Positions 54,159 through 64,000 of a stretch of 64,000 bases of DNA are shown here, piece after piece. The notes under the pieces are model-generated. The model had not been told where the DNA came from. It was given only the letters and a program-made list of their open reading frames with translations, and did not search any database. Source of the stretch: Symsagittifera roscoffensis. Its lineage: Eukaryota > Xenacoelomorpha > Acoela > Convolutidae. Every line of letters begins with the position of its first letter. Position 1 is the first letter of the stretch. The stretch spans positions 83,290,012-83,354,011 of the forward strand of contig NC_087062.1 in assembly GCF_963678635.1 (NCBI RefSeq), given 5' to 3'. The position numbers and the translations under genes are program-made.

Positions 54159-56987
54159 AGTTGGTGGAATTAAGTTCATTGGTCTCTTGACCTTTTGCCG
54201 ATACACGCCTTCTAATTGAAATGCATTTCTAGCACTGCTGCATTTGAATTTTTCTCGAAATGTTCACAATTCGAAATCGAAGGAACATTTTTTCAGCCTT
54301 TTGCGTGCTTTATTTTAAACAAATTGACCATCTTTTGAGCCCTGAGTTTATCAAGCAGTGATTAAGGGCTTAATCTGTTCTTTCAGAAGCCGTTAAAAGC
54401 TAAAGGGGCTCTTTGAATTCGAATTCAATTAAATTTCTCTTCGAAAATACAAAGCTTTGTTTTGCGGTCATATGACGTGGTATTGCTACCTCTTCAACGA
54501 ACTAGGGTTTCTTCGCCTAAAACCATTCGCCTATTTCAAAATTTGGAGGCTTATCTGAAGGTTCGTTTCAGATCTGAGACTAGCCTTGATTCACTAATTC
54601 TCGGTTTTCTCTATTATTTCGTAGTCAAATTAGATATTTGTTTAGTCTTGATTTAGACAGATAGTGTTTGATTCGGAGGCGAAACGAAACGAAAGGCGTC
54701 CAAATAACTGATGTTTAAATGAAAATCAAGCAAGCGTTTCTGTGATGGTTCCTAGGATGTCAAACATTGACGCGGAGACCGCGGCGCGAGCTTGTTGGTT
54801 TTGCTCAGTGTCCGCTTAAATGAACTCTTGACAGTTTTTATAGTAGATGTAATAAATCTGCGCAATTGAGACCGAGCAAATCCTGCTTAGCTTGCTTGCT
54901 AGAGACGGATTTCGAGGGGCAGGGGTTGTTTATTGTGGCTGGTTATTGTTTGATTTCGGATTTTGCAGTCATAATTTCTCTGCGGTTGGTATTAGTTAAC
55001 AGGGGTAATAATAGGTTGTGCCGCTTTCAGCCAGCGTTTCCACGTTTTCTGCTGCTTTGGCTTCAGTGGCGGTGGTCTGTTAGGGCTTTATGCTTGGGCA
55101 ATTTCTCAAGCGACAGAGATTCAAATCTGGGCTAAGCTTGGGGGGACTGAATTTAATCAAGCGAAGCGCTTTTAGTCTCATTTTACAGCCGTCTTCACCC
55201 TTAAGTCTTAACAGTCGAGGTGAACAGACTAGGAGTGCCACTCTGCCGATTAGCCGAAATCCCGTTTAGAAAGCAGTGGTTGTTGAACTTAATTGTGAAA
55301 TTTCACACTCTCATAAGCACTTCTGCACTTCTCAGATGCCCAAACCAGCCATCATTTTTGCTGCTTCCCAAAGTTTTATACGTTTTTTTAAACAACAGTT
55401 CCAATCTTTTGGTATTGAAAACTTAATCAAAATTTAGAAAGATTGAGACTAAAATAGAAGACGATGAATACCTGATTAAAGTACAAAAGACAAAATAGTC
55501 ATAAACAGTATTCCGTAAAAAGCTCAGCAGTAGTATGTTGGTCTCAGCAATTGTCTAAAAATTGATCGTCTGTTAATAATAGTTTTCTTTTTCGGCAAAA
55601 GTACATGTCGACGAGGGTTATTACCCATTTTAGACCAGAGACGCTTTAACTGCAAAGAGGGCAAATACAGACAATTCACACCGCTGTCTTTTCTAAATTC
55701 CCCTACCTCCCGCTAACCCCTCTACCTTTTCAATTCCCCATTTTGAGAGCAAAGACGCGGACCCAATTCCAGACGGGCGGCAAAGGTGAACGACCGAATC
55801 GAGGGGAAATGGGAAAATGAGTGTGAACGAGATTTACATGTTATCCTGTCTGTATGATTGTTCTGCTTTGTCATTCCCCCGCTTATGTTTTGTATATTTC
55901 TTTTCCCATCCCCGAAAACATTCGCATTGATGTCAAATTCTGAAGAAGACGGGAAATAATTGATTCTCAAATTTGAACTAATTTTTTTGCACTTCCAACC
56001 TCTAGTCAAAGCTAAGTTGCTAAACTAGTTTTTTCTTTGAAAGATGAGGATAAATATATATATATATTGTTAAAATGCTCAGTGAATGAATTTTAGGAAA
56101 TAATAACGAAGAATCCACTCAATTAGTGCCAAATGGTGTTAGCTCTTGAAATGCTCAACCTGATTTCTTGCACGTCAGACTCATTTTAATTATGCTCCCA
56201 AAAATGAAGGTATCTTTAAAAAAATAGCACCAACCAATTAAGAAAAAAATACATTCTATTCTAATCAGGGTTGGAAAGTTTTAAAACAGCGGGTTTTAAA
56301 ACACTGTTTCAAAACAAAGCCATCTTTGCTGTGTGTTAAAACATCAAGATGATAACATTTTTTAACAAGTGAGAGGCTAAAAATTTGTTTCGTTTGGCCG
56401 GCAGTTATAAGTTTTGAGCTAAATTTTTGCTTCCGATGTGCGGGGGTCAAAAATTGGATTCAATCCGCAATGAAGAAAGCCATAGTGTAGGTTTTTGAAA
56501 ATTGACCCAAAGTCCTAGTTGAACATGTTTCATTATTCAGAGGGTAAAATACTAAAATACTCTTATACGCTTTTTAACCAAATCTGATTCTACTTGATCG
56601 TTTGCTTCAAAATGAAATGATTAAGATTGTTTATTTTTTAAGTTAAATTCTCCCTTTATGCTGATTTTAGCCAAAGCCATTTTTCGCAAAACAGTTATGG
56701 TGCAAACAAACAATCGTCTATTTGAATGTGCGGAAATCGTGAAAATATTAAAAGACAGAAGATATTCAGTGAGGCAAGAATTCCTTCGTTTCTCTAAATA
56801 TGCACCCGCTCAGCTTGGGAAGAAGGAAAATAATCACCCCTACCAATCATACCTTCCTTTCTCCACACGCTTCCCGCGACCCGTCTAAATAACCTCCCAA
56901 CATTGATTAGAACGGGGTCCGTTGTCCTATTTCGAGTTACTCTTTACCCTCGCCGCCGCAACCCATACGCATTTCATTAATCAAGAC

Positions 56988-57048
56988 TCTCTCTCTCTCT
57001 CGCTCTCTCTTTCTTTTTTCTTTCTCTCTTTTTTGCTTTAATCCAACC
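56988..57048. repeat. Pyrimidine-rich (CT)n tract
   Basis: CT dinucleotides with interruptions run into TTTCTTTTTTC-type sequence. The minus-strand frame with Arg/Glu/Lys runs is a by-product. Confidence 0.85.
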
Positions 57049-58422
57049 AACGACCCCCAAAAGAATACTTTTAGGGAAGTCTGAGACCGAAGCCTGATTC
57101 TCTATATTTGGTGTTAGGCGGAGGAATGTCCGCTTAATCCATTCCTTCCTCCCTCCGCCAGCGTCAACTGAACCAATCAATTCGCGAGCCTAGCTGAGCA
57201 GCAGGCCTCAATACCCTTTTTATCTTGCTTTGTCATGCCTGTCTGTCGCCTGTCCATTTCCCCAGTGAACCCTCACAAAACCCCTGCTCGCTTACCAATA
57301 AATCCCCCCCCCCACCACCCTATGAAAGTTTTTATCCGGTCATCGCAATATTCATCAATCACCATTTCATGAAAAAACTATGAAATCATAGTTAATTTTG
57401 TGTTGTTTTAATTGGTGACTGTTCTCATATTAGTTTTCTTAAAACAAATATGCTTTTAAAGAAAATTAATGAGTGGAAGTTTTTTATAGCTTTCTCAGTG
57501 GAACTTAAAGTAGAAAAGAAATGAAGTCTTTTCAGCTATTTTTTTTCTCGAAACTCAATAAAAGGCAGTCGATCTTAGAGGCGCCTTAATTATCCCGTTC
57601 AGCGGAACAGTTACTGAATATTTAATACTTGAAAGCCAGAGCGAGACATGTCTATTTGTTAAGCTCTTGTTCAATTGTGCGGAATGCAACAAATGTCAAG
57701 AATCAAGACTCCGATGAATGGTAACTAGACTAGAAGTAAAAATATATACATTTACGTCATGTTTATTTTTTTCTTCGCCCAACCAACTTATTCGAAAGTT
57801 TTCAAACCGATGAAACTTTCAAGTTTTTCCGAATTTCGATAATTATTACTCTCAAGTGCAAAAAAGATGAGGAATTGTTTTAAGGTATAATTTCGCATAT
57901 GCGTAGTTGCTCAATTAGGCCTTTATAGGCGTGGACATTCTCTGCTAGGAACCACGCATAGTCCATAAAAGGATAGTTATAAAGATCCATTTCCCTCTTT
58001 GTGATCTGAAAGTGTTTATTTTTTTGAACTTCCTGATTTTTTTCTACACATGAAAAATCGGCTCAAAGAGCAGCTTTTTGTTGTTTTGTAATCTGGATAT
58101 TTTTTTTTTACAAAATTGGTTTTTATTTTTGGTGTTTTGATATAGTATCAGCGACTCTGTTTGATTTATATGGTTGGTTGCCGCTGAATAGTAGACTTAA
58201 CGGCGTGTTCCCTTTTTCTGTTCACTCTTTCCTTGTCTTTCATCTTCACAGGTCAACGACCTTTTAATCAGTAACAAAATAGAACTATAACTGTACTATT
58301 ACTAATATACATGCTCTAAGCGTTGGACTTCGGATCTCAGTTCAACAGGTTATGTTGATTGATACGTGGTTTCAAATTATGAGCTGTTTTTTTTGCCTGA
58401 ATTCGGAGGAAGTTTTAAACTA

Positions 58423-58501
58423 ATTGCAATTGTATTTTAGTTTTAGAGGTAGTTAGTAATAATTTATTACTCTACCTCTAAAACTAAACTGCAATTGCAA
58501 T
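58423..58501. repeat. ~79 bp hairpin with almost no loop
   Basis: 58423-58462 (attgcaattgtattttag..) pairs with 58464-58501 with a 2-base bulge and about two mismatches; the two sides meet in 'agtaataatttattact'. The stem is close to 38 bp. It could be a pre-miRNA-like fold, a cruciform, or the trace of a tiny inverted duplication. Confidence 0.85.
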
Positions 58502-59117
58502 TACTAATAATGTTCTTTCAATAATTTATCGTTTATTTTGCAATAACTACCCAAAAGCACAAAAGATTTCCTAAAACCGTTGGCAATATTTCGTGGTGTG
58601 ATTATTGACTTAGGAAGATGGTATAATTTGACAAAGAGCATGTGCTCTGTAATTAGTTATATTTTTATAAACAATTACGCAAATGGTACCGAAAAAATTA
58701 GGAGGAAATTTTTTAAATGAGACGAATCCTTTTCGGACGTTTACCTTTGCGCCGTAGGAAGTTTTAAGGCCTGACGCGTTAGGCACATTAAATCAAATTT
58801 ATTTGGGTTATTCGAATAGGTGACCTAGTTTACAGCCCTCTATAAAAGCACTATAAATTACTTTCCGGTGCCCTAAATCTCGGAGCTAGTGGGGAGACTT
58901 GAAATGAGAGGATTTTTGGCTGTAAAGTGGCGCCCAGAATTGGAGCAGTTAAGTGCGATGAAAGAAAAGACAAGATTGATCGACCTCAAAAATTCCCTCT
59001 AGGCTCGTTGTCAATAAAGCAACCCTTTCTTAAAATGTGCAGAATCAGTTGCAAATTCAGATAAATTACGAATCGAAATGTGTTTTCATGAAGTGAGAAA
59101 TACAAGAAACAACAAGG

Positions 59118-62100
59118 ATAGCGGGTTGCTGTACAAGTTGTGTAGAATGTTCCGACCAAGTCCACGTAAATTACATAAATTCAAATCAAAAGTGAATTCG
59201 AAGCGCAAAAAATCGAACATTATTTTTAAATTATAGTTGTAAGAAAATTTGTTATTATTTTAAAGAAGAGTGGCTGAAATAGGTGAAAATTGCAATAATG
59301 AAATATAGTAACAAGAATAGCCAGTTGCTGTTGCGCAGAATATTCCGACCACTGTCTCAGAATTTTTTGTCAATTTAGTGTCTTTTCTTGTACGTCGTGT
59401 GATGAAAGAACTATAAGAACGCGATAAAATTTAGTGAATTAGGCATACACGACTACAATTGTCTTCAAAAAACAAAAAAAAAAGATGAAAAATAATTACA
59501 AAATTAGTAATCTTTTTTAAAGAAAATTTCCACTACAAACTTCAGTATTTTCGAAAGTTTTGATTTGCCAGGAAAGTGCTTTATAAGGCTTCCAAAACAA
59601 AGTTTAGCTTAAATAAAATCAAATAATATTCAACCTAATTTGGTTATTTTCATATATAACGAACGTTACTCGATCGCTTTACTCGCTCGAAAATAGACGA
59701 AAAATCAAAATTTTCAGCCTGGTTTTTCTCAACATTGGGAGAATTTTTGGAAATTTTTAAATCACGACTGCCAGGGTATCAATATGAGGATATATCAATC
59801 CGATGACTATTTGTGGTACCTGATTTTGCGTGGAAAAAAAACTAAAACACACCCGAATACAAAGCGCCTCCCCATTTTCGATGATCGGAACCATAATAGC
59901 TAAAGGAATGATCAACCTGTTGTTTTGTAGTAGAATCAAATTAATGAGGTCAGCCGCTCATTAATTTTCGTCTAATTTAGGGTTTGAATATGAAAAAAAA
60001 ACATATTGAAGAACACGTACCATAATTCAGAGTTCATTTTCGCTCTTTGAGAGTGTTCGGAACAATTACAGTTAACGGTCACTGGGCTGAATATCTTCTT
60101 TTCTTGAAACAATTTAGGGTTATTTGGGGGGCTTGGGTTGTGAATGGAAACCCTTTGATTTGGAATTTAATCATTGATACGTTTTTTGTCTTGAATTGTT
60201 ATTGCATATTGTTAAATGGATTGTTTTATTTTTCAAATTTGTCTGACATCAACTTAAGGTCACCGAATCATCTTAACATCGTCATTTTGAAATAAAAAAT
60301 TACACCTGGCCACTATATCTTCGCTATTCTTAAAAATTTTCGTTTCCACAAGGAAAAAGAAAATATTTTTATGATGATTGTTTCGACCACTGAAAATGGG
60401 GAGGAACTTAGTATTCGGGTGTGTTTTAGTTCTTTTTCTTCTTTTTGTTTTCCACGCAAAATCAGACATCGCAAATAATGATCGGGATGGGTTGAGCGAT
60501 AAATCATATTAAAACCCTTTCATTTGTGGTTCGAATCATATTAAGAAATTTCCAAAATGTTTTCCCAGTGTCGAGAAAAACCGGTTTGAAATTTTTTTTG
60601 TCCTAGTTCGAGCGAATAAAGCAAGCGAGCAGTCTTTTTCGTTTTCCACGCAAAATCAGCTACCACAAATAATTATTGGACTGGTTTGAGTGATGTATCA
60701 TATTAAAGACTTTTCAGTCTTGATTCGAACGACATCGAAAAATTTCAAATAAGTTTTCCGAGTGTCTATTTTTCGAGTGTCCGAGTGAAATTTTTCGTCA
60801 AATTTCGAGCGTGTGAGCAGGATAACATTAGCTTATTTATGCTTAATTTAAGACTTGAAATTTTAGCTTTACACTAATAAAGCGAGTTTTTGGAGTTTTT
60901 AGCTTCATTTTAGGAAAAAAATTTCAAAAAATTATTTCAAAAAAATTTTAAATTTTTTTTTGATTTTTTTTGTTGTTTGTGGTCAAAAACTGTTTTGCAA
61001 TTTGCATATTTTACAAAGGTGACGAAAATGCCTAAGCTCTACTCCTTCGCTCAGATTCCTTTATCACACCAAAGCGAATAATTGACACTAGTTGGAAAAA
61101 TAATTTTGATGTAATTTTTTAAGACTGATCGGAACATTCTGTGCTACTTGCACTGTAACCGGCTATCCTTGTATTAAAAACGTTTGGTTATGATTTGTTT
61201 TACTCTGTATGCTGCAGCGTGCTAGATTAATTAAGTACTAAATTATTTAAATTTCACGGACGTTGCTATACGAAATCTGTTGGTATGTCAGAATACTGAC
61301 TTCCTTTGTTCTTTTTTTAACAAAAACTTCAAAGCATTTAAAAAATAAGAACATATTTTTTTCAACTGTGCCGTGTATCGATAAGCTACTAAGCGAAATG
61401 TGAAATGTTAATGGCACACTGTTTTCTATAGAAAACATTTACTCTGTTAGTTTGATAAATCTCATTCTTTAAGTTACAACTGTTACACCACAAATAGTTT
61501 TATCTTGCTTGTTTTTATTGTTTTTCCATTCTGATGACTGATTTCTATTGTGTTCGTTTAGTATAATCGTTTTGCCGTGAAAACAAAAGATTGATGTAAG
61601 TTATTACCATGAATGGCATGTTTTTAGCACAATAAACGCGGGTCAACGTTCGAAACCGTTAAGTTGTTTCTTAGTTTTATGTTTTCTCTCAACCTTGCTC
61701 CAAATACTGCCGAATAAATAATTATGTTCTACTCGGGCTAACAAAGCAATCAATCTTGCCAATGTGCCCTTGAGTCTCGAGTCCATTTGCTGATTAGGGT
61801 TATAAAGTTGGCTCATAAAAATTCCAACTTGATGGTGTAAAATCATTGTGGGTCGAAGGCAAAATGTTTGATGTGTTGACTTAACGCACGGCGAGAAAGA
61901 TAGCGGTTTTATTGATCTATTTCGGGGTCAACTTCAATTTATTTCACACTTATTTGAGACTCCTTTTTTACCAGAAATCTTTATTCACTCTCAGTCACGC
62001 AGAGTTTCATGAAGAAACTTCAGGGATATTTCAGGGCTAAGAAGGAACTTTGGCTTGGGTTTGGAAATGTTTGAGTGTTTCTTTCATGCAAAATCAAATC

Positions 62101-62425
62101 AAATACAACCTATAAATGTCAGATGAGGCTAAGTGATGTATCATATTATAAACCTTTCAGCGGTGATTCGGCGTTGAAAAAAAAATAAAAAATTTAAATT
62201 TAGAAAATAAGGTCCGCATCTATTGGTTCGTTTATCATGCTGGTTGTCACCGTGCTTATTTCAAGGCTGTTTTCTATTTTTTCTTAATAAACACGAGTTT
62301 CTTTTCCCGTTTAATTTGAATCCCTTTCTGCAGTCAATGAAAATGACAAACATTTATTTTTAAAAATTTCCGTTGTCGGAACCTTCTGTGCTAATTGCAC
62401 AGCAACCGGATTTTTTTTGTAAAAG
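59118..62425. repeat. Dispersed short repeat 'aaggatagc.ggttgctgt...agaatgttccgacca'
   Basis: The ~50 bp block occurs on + near 59116-59162 and 59312-59355, and on - near 61128-61172 and 62375-62420. A fragment 'gcacccgctatccttg' lies at 36425. It probably belongs to the same repeat complex as the next entry. Confidence 0.65.
59640..60830. repeat. Inverted and tandem copies of a ~250 bp dispersed repeat
   Basis: 59650-59900 is the reverse complement of about 60390-60640. Shared blocks are 'gaaaatggggagg', 'tattcgggtgtgttttag', 'ttccacgcaaaatcag', 'gagaaaaacc.g.ttgaaa' and 'cgagcga.taaagc.a.cga'. A third copy follows in tandem at about 60640-60830, and a partial one lies at 62085-62170. The 35800-35910 block is another member. 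It is non-coding. Confidence 0.8.
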
Positions 62426-64000
62426 ATATAGATACATTGTATCTACTGTTTGTATAATTTCCAATGACTTAGGATCCCGTGCTAATTTAAAAAGAATCCA
62501 GAATTGGGGATAAATTCAATATTTCATTTCTAAATTTGCGACTAACAGTACAAAGCTTGAGGCTGGCAAATATGACCTCAGAGATACAAATTTTCCGATT
62601 TTTTTTGGTAGAAATTCAACATTCTAGGTAATTATCGTCATTGACGTAGGTATTTACTATCTTCTATTTTGAATCGGTTCAGAATAGAGCTAAATAATTG
62701 TAAGGGAATTGAAAATGTATATTTTTGTTTACCTCACGTGAACTTCAGTTTTTGAACGTCTGCTAAATAATTCATTGTTCAAAAACGCTCTTTTTTCATT
62801 TTTGCGCTTTTTTCTGGTGAGTACATTTAAGTTTCTCGTCGCTTTTCTTTGCCTTTCAAATTTCATCGAGACTGTCCCGAATTGGAATTGCGACTCAATT
62901 CAGCAGAGCTTGGAAAGTTTTTTAATGAGAAGCTGTCTTGAACTTGAATTGTATTTTAGTGAAAAGGAAATTTTTTCCAAGTGCCGCTTAGTCTTCATTT
63001 GATAGACTTGAAATTGAGATAAAATTTAAAATCATTACTGATACATGTAGATTGAAATATACCATTTTATGCATAATTAATTTTGGTCAGGCTTAGTTTT
63101 GCCGTCTGCGTTAGGATAAAGAGAGGATTTAAATTGAAAATATTTGCGAGACTTCGCTAGTTTTTAATCACCGTATTTCAGTCTGAGTTATAAAAACTAC
63201 GATATTTGTTGTTTGTTCGTACGGGGAGGATTGAATTTTTCATTATTCATTCACGCGGGCGGCACTCAAGACGGCAGAAGTACAAATTCAAGGCGGTACT
63301 TTAGCCTTACTGCTCGCGACGACAATCAAGCGCCATCGCCTCTGCTTGGCTGTTCATGTAGAACAATAGTACATCCCATTTTTTATTAAAAAATGGAAGA
63401 AATGTCTGCAATAAGGATGAATTTTTCATGGGATAATTAAAGCAGTTCCATATTTATGCGACAAAATTTTAGTCTTTATTGCAATATGTGTGCAAAAATG
63501 AAGTCAGAAATAATGAATTTTTTACAAATTCGATTTTTTTTTGCTTGCTTCACTGGTATTTTGACGACCATTGACCATATGCTGAACTGCTGTTTGTTCT
63601 CACGGCGACTGCTGCAGCGCAGCTGTTCAGAAATATTTGCTGCTCAAATCATGAATAAGTTAGGATGAACTGCAATTTGTGGGTTGAATTGCTTGTTTTT
63701 CTTTTCGGTCAAAATATGCCGCTGTGAATCATAGGAACTTCACACTGGCTTGTGAAGCAATTCAAACAACATGTGAACCAACAAATCGCTTGAAAGAACT
63801 CAAATGCTGCGCGGAAAGAAACGTTGACCCAAAAAACCATCCTTGTTTTCAGGAACAGCGCAGGTTGCTTTTATGGGTTAAAATTACAACTAGGAACACT
63901 TTTGTCATGCCGAAACGGTAAAAGGGGTCAAATTAATTCAAAGCGGCTGCCTTTATTGAACTGAAATTCTAAATCCATCTTTTAATGATTTCGTAAAGTT

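Larger units (their letters stand above)
52067..64000 (+). other. Probable Ski intron 1, no further exon seen
   Basis: No coiled-coil-coding exon is found on the plus strand up to the window end, and large first introns are usual for Ski genes. The stretch is AT-rich with GC-richer patches at 54.75-55.25 kb and 55.65-57.3 kb that lack open frames and could hold regulatory DNA. The other contents are the repeats listed separately. The frame at 63724-63921 has no recognisable motif. Confidence 0.5.

Noticed and set aside
54012-54219. Cys-Val / His-Thr repeat ORFs
   Set aside because: Produced by the GT microsatellite and G-run.

Overview
This is an AT-rich, gene-poor, repeat-laden stretch of an animal nuclear genome. 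The host-gene evidence is eukaryotic and metazoan: a Ski/Sno-family exon (51089-52066), chymotrypsin-fold serine protease exons with phase-matched GT-AG junctions, and metazoan-type transposons. There are no bacterial operons, rRNAs, convincing tRNAs or CRISPR arrays. I cannot name the species.

Layout. 0-9 kb: three copies of a ~1 kb dispersed repeat with ORFs (called RepA here), AT-rich filler, and a weak decayed minus-strand coding stretch (4951-5956). 8.35-22.3 kb: a tandem duplication whose unit is RepA tail, two serine-protease exons, then a satellite array with a monomer of about 315 bp. Unit 2 starts at 15738 and has lost about 938 and 668 bp relative to unit 1, close to 3 and 2 satellite monomers. 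The satellite continues to about 25.9 kb. 25.9-28.3 kb: broken Polinton/adinto-like genes (a capsid-like protein and an adenain-like protease on +, an acidic unknown gene on -). 29.67-29.93 kb: a hAT-type MITE with an 8-bp target duplication. 30.6-32.8 kb: a dense cluster of a short motif in both orientations, including a ~400 bp palindrome; it lies within the putative intron of a small minus-strand gene (33360-31383). 34-40.7 kb: direct repeats, a stray satellite monomer, a hairpin element and a diverged ~1.2 kb tandem duplication carrying a GGGGCGGAAATGACTG motif array. 40.9-46.4 kb: a decayed Ty3/Gypsy-like retrotransposon on the minus strand. 49.7 kb: a 277 bp palindrome built from a short motif. 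50.6-52.07 kb: a GC-richer presumed promoter patch and the first coding exon of a Ski-type TGF-beta/SMAD corepressor. From 52.07 kb to the end: probably Ski intron 1, with a TIR element with 9-bp target duplication (53100-53556), homopolymer and dinucleotide tracts, a small perfect-stem hairpin (58.4 kb) and inverted dispersed repeats (59-62.5 kb).

Only the Ski exon is a clearly intact, conserved gene part. The protease copies keep open frames but lack a recognisable His57 exon in this window. Most other ORFs are repeats or debris. The strongest structural story is the protease/satellite duplication: gene copies embedded in and reshaped by a satellite through losses close to whole numbers of monomers.
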